NCBI RefSeq assembly: GCF_026168515.1
Contig: NZ_CP093443.1
Location: forward strand, 1,736,001 to 1,800,000
Source of the DNA: Brevibacterium spongiae
GTDB lineage: Bacteria; Actinomycetota; Actinomycetes; Actinomycetales; Brevibacteriaceae
DNA length: 64,000 nucleotides
Direction: 5' to 3'
Positions 37,093 to 46,743 of the stretch are shown here, piece after piece; the first letter of the stretch is position 1; each line of letters starts with the position of its first letter. A model generated the notes under the pieces. The model made no database searches, was not told where the DNA came from, and was given only the letters and a program-made list of their open reading frames with translations. Both the position numbers and the translations under genes were made by a program.

Positions 37093-38853
37093 ATGCCGAC
37101 TCAGACACTATCCGACGGAAACTCGTACCCCAGCCGGCGCAACCCGGCCGGTGACGACGAACCGAAGAAGAAGATCTGGCCCTTCGTCGTCCTCCTCATC
37201 GTCATCGTGCTCGCGGCAATCTATATTGCTCTCGGATTCTTCAGCGGACGAGTGCTGGGGGCCGGCACCACCGTCGCCGGCATCGACATCGGCGGCAAGA
37301 GCGCCACCGAGGCGGAGAACACCCTGCGCAACGATCTGCGGGAGCCCGCGGAGAAGACCATTGTTCTCCAAGCCGGCGAATCGACCGCAAAACTCGATCC
37401 GTCCAAGGCCGGCATCACCTTCGACGCCGAGGCGACCGTCGACCGCGTCACCGGATTCTCCCTCGACCCCACCGTCATCTGGCATCGACTCTTCGGCAAA
37501 GACGATGTCGCCCCGGTCATCGAGGTCGATGAGAAGAAGTTCGACTCCGCCACCGCGAAGGTCACAGAATCCCTGGCCGTCGAACCGACGAACGCCGAAC
37601 TGAGCTTCGAGAAGACCGCTCCGAAGGTCAAAGACGGCGCAGACGGACAGTCCGTCGACGCCGAACAGGTGCGCACAGCCATCGACAAGCACTGGCTGCG
37701 CCACGACGATGCTCTGCCCGTGAAGCCAAGCGCAGTCGAACCGGATATCACCACGGCCGAGGCGAAGGAGACGGCCGACGGCTTCGCCACCGATGCGGTG
37801 AGCGGAGACGTGACGATCACCGCGAAGCCCGGCAAGGACGCTGATTCGTCCGTGAAGGGCGGAGAGCTCAGCGTCTCCCCGAAGATCATCGCGAAGACGC
37901 TGACGTTCAAGGCCGAGGACTCCAAACTCGTGCCGGTCTTCGACCAGGACGCACTCCAGGAGTCGGTGCTGGCTGCGAACAAGGACATCGGGAAACCTGC
38001 GAAGGACGCGAGCTTCACCATCAAGGACGGAAAGCCTGAGGTCGTGCCCGCCGAAAACGGCATCGGAATCAAGGCGAAGGAACTGAGCACCGCCGTCACC
38101 GATGTGATCGAGGGCAAGGACGACAAGCCCACCGTGACTCTGGCCTCGGTGAAACCGGACTTCACGACGAAGGAGGCGGAGAAGGCCGATGTGTCCTCGA
38201 CCGTTTCGCATTTCTCCACCGGATACAACTCCGAACCCAACCGCGACAACAATCTGCGGGTGGCCTCGAAGAAGGTCTCCGGCACCGTGCTGCAGCCCGG
38301 TGAGCAGTTCTCCCTCAACGAGGCCCTGGGTCAGCGCACCGCAGCGAACGGGTACAAACCGGCCGGTGTGATCTCGGACGGGCAGATGAAGGAAGACTTC
38401 GGCGGGGGAGTCTCGCAGGTGTCGACGACTCTGTTCAACGCTGCATTCTTCGCCGGATTCGACCTCGACGAGCATCAGGCGCATTCGCGCTATATCTCTC
38501 GCTATCCCGAAGGCCGTGAGACGACGCTCGACTGGTCCTCGATCGACCTGAAGTTCACGAACACCACGAAGTCACCGGTCGTCCTCGACATGTACCTCAA
38601 GGGCGGGGAAGTCCACGCGAAGGTCTTCGGCGTCAAGAAGTACGACGTCTCCGCCGACGCCTCCGACCGTTTCAATCACACCTCGCCGGGAACCGTCACC
38701 GAGAGCGGATCGTCATGCACCCCGCAGGCACCCAAGGGCGGTTGGTCGATCAAGATCACTCGCACCCTCAAGGACGTCAGCACCGGGCGAACGACGAAGG
38801 ATGACTTCACCACCGTCTACCGGCCGGTGAACAAGGTCGAGTGCAAGGGCTGA
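37093..38853 (+). CDS. VanW family cell-wall protein
   Basis: 586 residues from ATG 37093; another ATG is one codon upstream. A cytoplasmic tail and a single membrane anchor (IWPFVVLLIVIVLAAIYIALG, about 29-49) are followed outside by repeated peptidoglycan-binding-like domains (YoaR type) rich in Lys and Asp. The VanW domain is at the end: FNEALGQRT-like FSLNEALGQRTAANGY, GGGVSQVSTTLFNAAFFAG and the C-terminal strand region. VanW proteins are tied to cell-wall structure; the precise activity is not known. The first Thr-Pro stretch suggests regulation by phosphorylation (inference). Confidence 0.92.
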   Translation: MPTQTLSDGNSYPSRRNPAGDDEPKKKIWPFVVLLIVIVLAAIYIALGFFSGRVLGAGTTVAGIDIGGKSATEAENTLRNDLREPAEKTIVLQAGESTAKLDPSKAGITFDAEATVDRVTGFSLDPTVIWHRLFGKDDVAPVIEVDEKKFDSATAKVTESLAVEPTNAELSFEKTAPKVKDGADGQSVDAEQVRTAIDKHWLRHDDALPVKPSAVEPDITTAEAKETADGFATDAVSGDVTITAKPGKDADSSVKGGELSVSPKIIAKTLTFKAEDSKLVPVFDQDALQESVLAANKDIGKPAKDASFTIKDGKPEVVPAENGIGIKAKELSTAVTDVIEGKDDKPTVTLASVKPDFTTKEAEKADVSSTVSHFSTGYNSEPNRDNNLRVASKKVSGTVLQPGEQFSLNEALGQRTAANGYKPAGVISDGQMKEDFGGGVSQVSTTLFNAAFFAGFDLDEHQAHSRYISRYPEGRETTLDWSSIDLKFTNTTKSPVVLDMYLKGGEVHAKVFGVKKYDVSADASDRFNHTSPGTVTESGSSCTPQAPKGGWSIKITRTLKDVSTGRTTKDDFTTVYRPVNKVECKG

Positions 38854-38889
38854 ACTCAGCGCTGTTCGGCGCTCAGCCCTGTTCTGCTC

Positions 38890-39975
38890 TCAGCTCTGCT
38901 CGGCGTACCAGGACCGGTGGCGAACCGTCGCACCGAGTGAGGTGAACAGGTTGATCGAAGCCTCGTTGCCGACGTCGATATCGACGAGGTAGGAGCGCAC
39001 CCCACGCTGGGACAGCAGTGCCGCGGCCGCCTGGACGACCGACCGGCCCGCCCCACGGCGACGCAGGTCGGGGCGGGTGATCAGGTTCGTGATGACACCC
39101 CATTTGCTGCGCTCCACGACTCGGCAGGCGGCAACCATCGATCGGGACCCGTCGGGGTGCTGAGCGTAGGCGGTGACGAACTCACACGGCTGGTCAGCGG
39201 TGACGAGTGCTCGGAAGGCGTCGGCCGAACCGGGTGCTTCACCGGGGCTGCGCTGACTCGTCCACGCTGCGAAATGCTCCGGGGTCGGCGCATCGGAGAC
39301 GTCGATGGCAAGTCCGGGGGCGGCCGCCTCGGCGGGGGAGGACGCACCTGATGCGGCCTCCGCGGTGGCACCGGTGAGCAGGAGCACGGCTGCGGATGGG
39401 GTGTAGGAGCGGGTTGAGAGCAGAGGAGCGAGCCCCTCGCATTCGGGCGCCAACGCCGTCGAATCATCGGCGGAGAAGATCTGGATCCGGCTGGGCTTCT
39501 CCCTGGTTCGGTACCATTCCTCGACTGCGTCAAGTGCCTGTTCCCAGCCCAGGCCGGAATCGGTCACGGGCAGGCAGCTGTTGGCCCGCCGGGTCGCGGA
39601 TTCGGAGCTGCGCAGCAGCCAGCCCTTCTGCAGCAGGTCCACATCTGCACCGGACTCGGTTCCTTCGTTGCGCAGGTTCTCCACGTGCAGCCAGGACACA
39701 TCCTGCGGCAGCCAGGCCGCGGCAGAGATGCGCCGCAGATCGACGGCGGAGACGATCTCATGGGTCCGTCCGGCCTTCGTCGGCGCCGGCGGCACTTCGT
39801 GGACGAGCAGGATCTGGTCACGGGCGATGCGCAGCGGACCGCGCTTCGTATCGATCTCGACACCGGCCTCGTGCACAGCGGTGACGACACCGAGCGCATC
39901 GGACGTCGAATGGGTATCGCCGGGGTCGAGCGCATACCGCACGACCACTCGTCTGCCGGGCTGCAGATCGTCCAC
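38890..39975 (-). CDS. GNAT family N-acetyltransferase
   Basis: 361 residues from GTG 39975, with GGAGGAAGG as ribosome binding site. The C-terminal 100 residues are a GNAT domain: NLITRPDLRRRGAGRSVVQAA is the acetyl-CoA loop (R/Q-x-x-G-x-G/A) and NEASINLFTSLGATVRHRSWY is motif B. The first 100 residues look like a small beta-rich domain (GRRVVVRYALDPGDT). The centre is Ala/Ser/Pro rich. The target is unknown. Confidence 0.87.
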   Translation of the reverse strand: MDDLQPGRRVVVRYALDPGDTHSTSDALGVVTAVHEAGVEIDTKRGPLRIARDQILLVHEVPPAPTKAGRTHEIVSAVDLRRISAAAWLPQDVSWLHVENLRNEGTESGADVDLLQKGWLLRSSESATRRANSCLPVTDSGLGWEQALDAVEEWYRTREKPSRIQIFSADDSTALAPECEGLAPLLSTRSYTPSAAVLLLTGATAEAASGASSPAEAAAPGLAIDVSDAPTPEHFAAWTSQRSPGEAPGSADAFRALVTADQPCEFVTAYAQHPDGSRSMVAACRVVERSKWGVITNLITRPDLRRRGAGRSVVQAAAALLSQRGVRSYLVDIDVGNEASINLFTSLGATVRHRSWYAEQS

Positions 39976-40113
39976 TTCTCGCCTTCCTCCGCCGGAACTG
40001 TGTTCTCCCAGCCTATGACACCATGTCGACCTGCCGTCGGAGATCATCGCGGTCGGGGGCAGATGCAACGCGGATCACCTGAGACGGATGGTCACAGGTT
40101 TGCGGCGAAGGCG

Positions 40114-40119
40114 TATTGT
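40114..40119 (+). promoter_or_regulatory. Likely promoter of fdxA-dapC
   Basis: TATTGT with GTCACA 17 bases upstream (40091-40096). About 47 bases separate it from the fdxA start. Confidence 0.4.
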
Positions 40120-40166
40120 GGGATGCATATGCGCACCATCAGTAAGTCTTGCGAGGAGTCAGTCCA

Positions 40167-40493
40167 GTGACGTACATCATTGCCCAGCCCTGTGTCGATC
40201 TCAAGGACAAGGCCTGCATCGACGAATGCCCGGTCGACTGCATCTACGAGGGCGAACGCAGCCTCTACATCCATCCCGACGAGTGCGTCGACTGCGGAGC
40301 CTGCGAACCCGTCTGCCCGGTGGAAGCGATCTTCTACGAAGACGATGTGCCGGAGGAATGGGAAGAATACTACAAGGCGAATGTCGAATTCTTCGACGAC
40401 CTCGGATCGCCCGGCGGCGCCGCCAAGCTCGGCAACACCCACAAGGACCACCCGATCATCTCGGCCCTACCGCCGCAGAGCCACGACGTCTGA
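40167..40493 (+). CDS. fdxA: 7Fe ferredoxin FdxA
   Basis: 108 residues from GTG 40167, with GCGAGGAG as ribosome binding site. It carries one [3Fe-4S] and one [4Fe-4S] cluster: CVDLKDKACIDECPVDCIYEG and CVDCGACEPVCPVEAI give the expected cysteine pattern. It is a small cytoplasmic electron carrier for oxidoreductases. The C-terminal half (EEWEEYYKANVEFFDDLGSPGGAAKLG) is that of actinobacterial FdxA. dapC begins three bases after its stop; this pair is a long-known actinobacterial arrangement, though the link in function is unclear. Confidence 0.97.
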   Translation: MTYIIAQPCVDLKDKACIDECPVDCIYEGERSLYIHPDECVDCGACEPVCPVEAIFYEDDVPEEWEEYYKANVEFFDDLGSPGGAAKLGNTHKDHPIISALPPQSHDV

Positions 40494-40496
40494 GCA

Positions 40497-41618
40497 ATGC
40501 CGAACTCCTACGGACTTGACCTGCCAGATTACCCTTGGGACCGGCTCACCGAATTCCGCAGCCGAGCTGCCGAACACCCCGACGGAGTCTGCGATCTCTC
40601 GATCGGCACACCTGTCGACCCCACCCCTGACGTGATCCGTCGGGCCCTGGCCGAGGCGTCGGACGCACACGGATATCCGACGACTGCGGGCACCGCCGGA
40701 CTGCGCGAAGCGATCGCCTGGTGGTACGAGCACTGGCATTCCGTCCAGCTCGACCCCGCCTCGGAGATTCTGCCGACCGTCGGGTCGAAGGAGCTCGTAG
40801 CCTGGCTGCCGACGCTTCTGGGTCTGCGACAGCGGGGACTGGCCGTGGCCTGTCCATCCGCGGCATACCCGACCTATGAGATGGGTGCGACGATCGCGGG
40901 AGTCGAGTGCCAACGCATCGATGCCGCCGATATCATCGCCGGAGCCCCGCTCGAGGGCATCGGCCTGCTGTGGATCAACACTCCGAGCAACCCGACCGGT
41001 GAAGTGCTCGACGCCGAAACCCTCGCCGAGGTGGTCCGCCGCGCACGCGCCGCCGGAGTCGTCCTCGCCTCCGACGAATGCTATGGACTGCTCAACTGGG
41101 AAGCCGACGAACCGGCCCCCAGTGTGCTCTCGGTGGCAGGGGAAGGATGCGCAGGCGTGCTGAGTGTGTACTCGATGTCAAAGCAGTCGAACCTTGCAGG
41201 CTACCGCGCCGCATTCGTCGCCGGAGACGGTGAGCTCATCGCGGATCTGACCAAATCGCGCAAACACGCAGGAATGATCGTTCCTTTCCCGATCCAGGCG
41301 GCCATGATCGCCGGGCTCCGCGACACCGCACACGTGCTCGCACAGAAGGAGACCTACCGGCAGCGACGTGAAACGCTGCGATCGGGGCTCGAGGACTTCG
41401 GATTCCGCATCGATCACTCGTCCGCCGGCCTCTACCTGTGGTCGACGGCGGGCAAGAGCTGCTGGGACTCCCTAGCCGATCTCGCCGAGCTGGGCATCGT
41501 CGCAGGACCGGGAGAGTTCTACGGGGAGGCCGCCGATGACCATGTGCGGATCGCGTTGACGGCGACCGATGAGCGCATCGCCGCCGCAGCGGAGAGGCTT
41601 CGGCTCGCTGCAGCCTGA
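40497..41618 (+). CDS. dapC: N-succinyldiaminopimelate aminotransferase DapC
   Basis: 373 residues, fold-type I PLP aminotransferase. The lysine is in SMSKQSNLAGYR, the PLP Asn/Asp motifs are NTPSNPTGEVL and ASDECYG, and the final R-x-A region is HVRIALT. Place right after fdxA and the sequence match the actinobacterial DapC, which makes N-succinyl-LL-diaminopimelate in lysine and peptidoglycan synthesis. The other succinylase-branch genes, dapD and dapE, are 2-3 kb away on the other side of gltA. Confidence 0.92.
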   Translation: MPNSYGLDLPDYPWDRLTEFRSRAAEHPDGVCDLSIGTPVDPTPDVIRRALAEASDAHGYPTTAGTAGLREAIAWWYEHWHSVQLDPASEILPTVGSKELVAWLPTLLGLRQRGLAVACPSAAYPTYEMGATIAGVECQRIDAADIIAGAPLEGIGLLWINTPSNPTGEVLDAETLAEVVRRARAAGVVLASDECYGLLNWEADEPAPSVLSVAGEGCAGVLSVYSMSKQSNLAGYRAAFVAGDGELIADLTKSRKHAGMIVPFPIQAAMIAGLRDTAHVLAQKETYRQRRETLRSGLEDFGFRIDHSSAGLYLWSTAGKSCWDSLADLAELGIVAGPGEFYGEAADDHVRIALTATDERIAAAAERLRLAAA

Positions 41619-41771
41619 GCCATGGGATTCGGCATCGGACGACGGCAACGTCGGTCCGCCTCGGCGCCGGATCCGGACAGGCGACGATCCCTGAATTCTT
41701 AAGTTCCGCCAAGGTCGTGCCAAGGCGGCATTCAGGGCGAAAAATCTCGCATCAGGCGAGATCAACCGTAT

Positions 41772-41783
41772 TACCGACCGGTA
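41772..41783. promoter_or_regulatory. Palindromic candidate operator upstream of gltA
   Basis: TACCGACCGGTA: TACCG and CGGTA around a 2-base centre, 42 bases upstream of the likely -10. The size suits a TetR-type dimer. Confidence 0.35.
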
Positions 41784-41824
41784 GATGCGGGGTGAACTGA
41801 TTTTCTCATTCCCGCACTTGTCGG

Positions 41825-41830
41825 TAGTCT
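41825..41830 (+). promoter_or_regulatory. Likely -10 of gltA
   Basis: TAGTCT, with a leader of about 60 bases to ATG 41894; GTGAGGAG precedes the ATG as ribosome binding site. Confidence 0.4.
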
Positions 41831-41893
41831 TTGAAAGAACTGTGCAAGACACCTCAGGAAGTTCTTGAGGTACGTCAACGGTGAGGAGATCGA

Positions 41894-43177
<1,284 letters not shown>

Positions 43178-43232
43178 GTCCGTTGCTGAGCCTGCGGCTT
43201 AGTTGACTGCTCAGTCGCCTCAGTCAGCGCAG

Positions 43233-43269
43233 GACGGCGCCGGAGCAGAATCCTCTGCCCGGCGCCGTC
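43233..43269 (+). terminator. gltA terminator
   Basis: An 11-bp stem (GACGGCGCCGG with CCGGCGCCGTC), one bulged A, a further 5 bp (GCAGA/TCTGC) and a 4-base loop, 55 bases after the gltA stop. Confidence 0.8.
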
Positions 43270-43299
43270 GCCTATTCACCGCGCGTCCGCGTGCCGCAT

Positions 43300-43399
43300 C
43301 CCTCACCGTTAGCGACTATTCCTACAGCCTGCAACGCACCCGTCACCGCTGGCGGCATAACACCCTGCAGGACCACGGTGTTGAGCTGCCAGCGGTGGG
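43300..43399. repeat. Intergenic repeat unit A
   Basis: Aligned without gaps to unit B over 100 bases, about 63 of 100 identical by my count, with identical blocks CCCTCACC, CCTACAG, GTCACCG and GCAGGACCA. Inside, CACCGCTGGC (43344-43353) pairs with 43388-43397, and AACACC (43359) with GGTGTT (43377), giving one long hairpin. Confidence 0.65.
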
Positions 43400-43504
43400 T
43401 GATGCCTGCGTCTCAGCCCGACGACGCCTCCGCAAGAAGCCACCACTCGTCACGCCTCTGTAGCCAGCCAGTGTGGTGCAGCGACTCGTCGGGCCTCAAA
43501 GCAC

Positions 43505-43604
43505 CCCTCACCTCCGACGGCTTCTCCTACAGGCGCGTCAGCATCAGTCACCGGCAGCCGCAAATCCTCCCGCAGGACCAGTGCGTTGTGCAGCTGACTG
43601 GAGG
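43505..43604. repeat. Intergenic repeat unit B
   Basis: The second copy, 205 bases after unit A. It folds back through other bases: CTTCTCC (43521) with GGAGAAG (43603), and CAGTCA (43545) with TGACTG (43595). The sequence of the stems differs from unit A while the position of the foldback is kept. Confidence 0.65.
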
Positions 43605-43639
43605 AGAAGACGGAGTGCCCTCCTTTGGTGTGAATGCGA

Positions 43640-43674
43640 CGAGGGCGCGCTCACATGAAGTGAACGCGCCCTCG
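43640..43674. terminator. dapD terminator
   Basis: A 15-bp stem with one mismatch (43640-43654 with 43660-43674) and an ATGAA loop, about 75 bases past the dapD stop. Confidence 0.7.
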
Positions 43675-43746
43675 CACGTCGCCCCGTAGGAACCCTGCGC
43701 AGCTGGAAGGCTGCAGGAATCCGAGACGGCTGTCGTCAGCGGACGA

Positions 43747-44691
43747 TCAGTGCAGCTCGGGGTTGAGTTCGATGCCCTTGGAATCGCGGGCGATGGCCTC
43801 GACCGTGCCGGACACCGAGTTGCGGCGGAAGAGGATGTTGTTCTTCCCGCTGAGCTCGGCGGCCTTGACCACGGCATTGTCCTCGCCGGGAACCGTCACG
43901 CGTGTGCCGGCGGTGATGTAGAGGCCAGCCTCGACGATGCAGTCATCTCCGATCGAGATGCCCACACCGGCGTTGGCGCCCAGGAGGCTGCCCGCGCCGA
44001 TGGAGATCCGGTGGGTGCCGCCGCCGGAGAGCGTGCCCATGATCGATGCGCCGCCGCCGATGTCCGAACCGTCGCCGACGACGACGCCCTGCGAGATGCG
44101 TCCCTCGACCATGGCCGAACCGAGCGTGCCGGCGTTGAAGTTCACGAAGCCCTCGTGCATGACTGTGGTTCCGGATGCGAGGTGCGCGCCGAGGCGGACA
44201 CGGTCGGCATCGGCGATGCGCACACCTGAGGGAATGACGAAGTCGGTCATGCGGGGGAACTTATCCAGCCCGTAGACGGCGACAGGTCCGCGTGCCAGAA
44301 GCTTCGCGCGGGTGGCTTCGAAGTCTTCGGGCGAGCAGGCTCCGAACGAGGTCCACACGACGTTGGCGATATGACCGAAGATCCCGTCGAGGTTGACGTC
44401 ATTGGGTGTCACCAGACGGTGGGACAGTGCGTGCAGACGCAGGTACGCATCCGCCGCCGAGGCGGGACCGGCGTCCAGATCGATCGTGGTGGTCACGACT
44501 TCGGCACGGGTGCCGCGAGCGTCGTCGGTTCCCACCAGAGCGTCGAGACCGTCGTCGGCCGCTCGAGCGGTGGCGGCCGCCTCGGCGGATTCGTGGGTGT
44601 CGCCCGTGCTCAGGGCGGGGTACCAGACGGAGAGGACGATGTCGGAATGGATCGTGGCGAGCCCACGTGCGGATACGATGCGTTCTGTCAT
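43747..44691 (-). CDS. dapD: Tetrahydrodipicolinate N-succinyltransferase DapD
   Basis: 314 residues from ATG 44691; the longer frame to 44769 covers the divergent promoter. It makes N-succinyl-2-amino-6-ketopimelate with succinyl-CoA, the first step of the succinylase branch of lysine/DAP synthesis. An N-terminal domain is followed by a left-handed beta helix: [39 protein letters not shown] and [12 protein letters not shown]. This is the actinobacterial type (about 315 residues), longer than E. coli DapD. The start is leaderless and mirrors that of dapE. Confidence 0.96.
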   Translation of the reverse strand: MTERIVSARGLATIHSDIVLSVWYPALSTGDTHESAEAAATARAADDGLDALVGTDDARGTRAEVVTTTIDLDAGPASAADAYLRLHALSHRLVTPNDVNLDGIFGHIANVVWTSFGACSPEDFEATRAKLLARGPVAVYGLDKFPRMTDFVIPSGVRIADADRVRLGAHLASGTTVMHEGFVNFNAGTLGSAMVEGRISQGVVVGDGSDIGGGASIMGTLSGGGTHRISIGAGSLLGANAGVGISIGDDCIVEAGLYITAGTRVTVPGEDNAVVKAAELSGKNNILFRRNSVSGTVEAIARDSKGIELNPELH

Positions 44692-44698
44692 GCCCCCA

Positions 44699-44704
44699 AG
44701 CCTA
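44699..44704 (-). promoter_or_regulatory. Leaderless-type -10 of dapD
   Basis: TAGGCT on the minus strand ends seven bases before ATG 44691. Confidence 0.55.
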
Positions 44705-44721
44705 GACGGTGGGGGCAGTAC

Positions 44722-44727
44722 TAGGCT
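44722..44727 (+). promoter_or_regulatory. Leaderless-type -10 of dapE
   Basis: TAGGCT ends seven bases before ATG 44735. Together with the dapD element it forms the inverted repeat AGCCTAG/CTAGGCT. Confidence 0.55.
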
Positions 44728-44734
44728 AAGAGAC

Positions 44735-45901
44735 ATGACTGTCGATCCATCTGCTGAGACCGAGTCCACATTCGCGCCGAGTTCCGACCTCGGGGACTAC
44801 CTGTTCGCCGCTCTCGACGATCCGGCCGAGCTCACCGGACGACTGTGCGCCGTCGAGTCGGTCTCGGGCAATGAGACCACACTGGCCGATGCCGTCGTCG
44901 CCGTGCTCGAACGCATCAGCGCCGGTGCCGGACCCACGCTCGAGATCCTCCGTGACGGTGACACGATCGTCGCCCGCACCCATCTGGGCCTGGCTGAGCG
45001 AATCGTCATCGCCGGGCACCTCGACACCGTTCCCGTCGAAGACAATCTGCCGCCGGTGCGCACCACGATGACCGGTGAGGACTATCCCGACGACGCCGTG
45101 ATCTGGGGTCGCGGTGCCTGCGATATGAAGGCCGGAGTGGCTATGCAGCTGTCCACGGCCGCTGCGCTCGAAAACCCGAATCGCGATGTCAGTTGGGTCT
45201 TCTACGATCATGAGGAGGTCGACGCCTCCCTCAACGGCCTCGGGCGGGTCGCCCGAAACCACCCTGACTGGCTGGCCGGCGACTTCGCGATCCTCGGCGA
45301 ACCCTCGAACGCCTCGGTCGAAGGCGGCTGCAACGGCACGATCCGCGTCGATGTCACCACCACGGGCGTGCGCGCCCATTCGGCGCGCGCATTCATGGGA
45401 GTCAACGCCATCCATGCCGCCGCCGAAGTGCTCACCCGGCTCGCCGAGCACGAAACGGACACTGTCACCGTCGATGGCCTCGACTACCGCGAATCACTGT
45501 CCGCGGTGAACATCCGCGGGGGAGTCGCCGGCAACGTCGTTCCCGACGAATGCGTCGTGTCCGTGAACTACCGGTTCGCTCCGAGCAAGTCGGCGGCCGA
45601 GGCCGAAGCGTTCCTGCGCGAGTTCTTCACCGGCTTCGACGTCGTCGTCACCGATGCCGCTGAAGGTGCCCGACCCGGTCTCGACCGTGCGATCGCGCAG
45701 GACTTCATCGACACCCTCGGTCTGTCGCCTGCCCCGAAGCTGGGATGGACCGACGTGTCCCGATTCAGCGCGCTCGGCGTTCCGGCCGTGAATTTCGGTC
45801 CCGGCAACCCGCTGTACGCTCATAAGTCGGACGAGCATGTGAGAGTCGCCGAGGTGGAGCAGGCCACCCGTACCCTGCGCAGCTACCTCGAAGGCCGGTG
45901 A
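44735..45901 (+). CDS. dapE: Succinyl-diaminopimelate desuccinylase DapE
   Basis: 388 residues from ATG 44735. It is an M20-family two-zinc enzyme that splits N-succinyl-LL-DAP. Zinc and catalytic residues lie in AGHLDTVP (His, Asp), [10 protein letters not shown] (bridging Asp), [11 protein letters not shown] (Glu pair) and [14 protein letters not shown], with the last His in YAHKSDEH. A dimerisation lid domain is at about 185-300. It opens an operon of LOG protein, FolP2-like, DivIVA-like and mannosyltransferase genes, linked by overlaps or short gaps. Confidence 0.95.
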   Translation: MTVDPSAETESTFAPSSDLGDYLFAALDDPAELTGRLCAVESVSGNETTLADAVVAVLERISAGAGPTLEILRDGDTIVARTHLGLAERIVIAGHLDTVPVEDNLPPVRTTMTGEDYPDDAVIWGRGACDMKAGVAMQLSTAAALENPNRDVSWVFYDHEEVDASLNGLGRVARNHPDWLAGDFAILGEPSNASVEGGCNGTIRVDVTTTGVRAHSARAFMGVNAIHAAAEVLTRLAEHETDTVTVDGLDYRESLSAVNIRGGVAGNVVPDECVVSVNYRFAPSKSAAEAEAFLREFFTGFDVVVTDAAEGARPGLDRAIAQDFIDTLGLSPAPKLGWTDVSRFSALGVPAVNFGPGNPLYAHKSDEHVRVAEVEQATRTLRSYLEGR

Positions 45902-46743
45902 CCACGATGAACGACAGAGACGAACCCGCGCCCAGCGGCGCTGAGCCCGAGCCCGCGCCCAGCGGCGTTGGGCCCGAATCCCACAGCGCCGCCGAGACCG
46001 AGCCCTCCAGCAGCACTGAGCCCGGGGTCTACAACAAGGGGCCGCTGCAGCTGCGCGGCGACCAGGTGCCGGAGACGACGACGGACCAGCGCCTGCTCGA
46101 AGCGGGATCGAGTTCCGATTGGGTGCACGAAGATCCGTGGCGGGTCATGCGCATCCAAGCCGAATTCGTCGAAGGATTCGGCTCCCTCGCCGAAATCGGT
46201 CCGGCGGTCTCGATCTTCGGCTCGGCTCGCCTCCACGCCGGAACCCAGGCCTATGCCGATACCCGCGAGATCGCTCGTCGCCTCGCCGAATCGGGCAATG
46301 CCGTGATCACCGGCGGAGGACCGGGGATCATGGAAGCCGGCAACCTCGGCGCGGTCGAAGGCGGAGGGGTGTCCATCGGCCTGGGCATCGAACTGCCTTT
46401 CGAGTCGGGCCTGAACGAGCATGTCGAACTCGGCGTGAACTTCCGCTACTTCTTCGTGCGCAAGACGATGTTCCTCAAGTACTCGCGCGGTTTCGTCGTC
46501 ATGCCCGGCGGTTTCGGCACCCTCGACGAACTCTTCGAAGCGTTCACCATGGTCCAGACCGGCAAGGTCACATCGTTCCCGATCGTCCTCTTCGGCACCG
46601 CTTACTGGCGGGGACTCGTCGACTGGATGCGCGATACCCTGCTCGCCAGCGGCACCATCAGCGATAAGGACTTCTCCCTGTTCACTCTCACCGATGACAT
46701 CGACGAGGTCGTGACCGCGATCGGACCCGGCAGTCCAGCATGA
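45898..46743 (+). CDS. LOG family protein (TIGR00730), cytokinin riboside 5'-monophosphate hydrolase-like
   Basis: 281 residues from GTG 45898, overlapping the dapE stop; ATG 45907 is an alternative. The N-terminal 55 residues are a polar Pro/Ser/Glu tail. Then comes the Rossmann-like LOG core: SIFGSARLH, VITGGGPGIMEAGNLGA and PGGFGTLDELFEAFT, the last being the family hallmark (PGGxGTxxE). Such proteins split AMP-type nucleotides into base and ribose phosphate. Its place after dapE is the same as in mycobacteria. Confidence 0.92.
   Translation: MTTMNDRDEPAPSGAEPEPAPSGVGPESHSAAETEPSSSTEPGVYNKGPLQLRGDQVPETTTDQRLLEAGSSSDWVHEDPWRVMRIQAEFVEGFGSLAEIGPAVSIFGSARLHAGTQAYADTREIARRLAESGNAVITGGGPGIMEAGNLGAVEGGGVSIGLGIELPFESGLNEHVELGVNFRYFFVRKTMFLKYSRGFVVMPGGFGTLDELFEAFTMVQTGKVTSFPIVLFGTAYWRGLVDWMRDTLLASGTISDKDFSLFTLTDDIDEVVTAIGPGSPA

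Larger units (their letters stand above)
43178..43746. other. 569-base gap between gltA and dapD
   Basis: No convincing gene. It holds the gltA terminator, two diverged 100-base repeats with internal foldbacks, and the dapD terminator. Two small open frames (43203-43463 and 43291-43689) change frame between the repeats and lack start signals, so they are not called. Confidence 0.7.

Noticed and set aside
37108..38484. 458-residue open frame opposite the VanW gene
   Set aside because: Antisense shadow without motif; VanW on the plus strand is clear.
43203..43689. Two small frames (86 and 132 codons) in the gltA-dapD gap
   Set aside because: They contain the two DNA repeats in different frames, lack ribosome binding sites, and the repeats show no codon-position bias.
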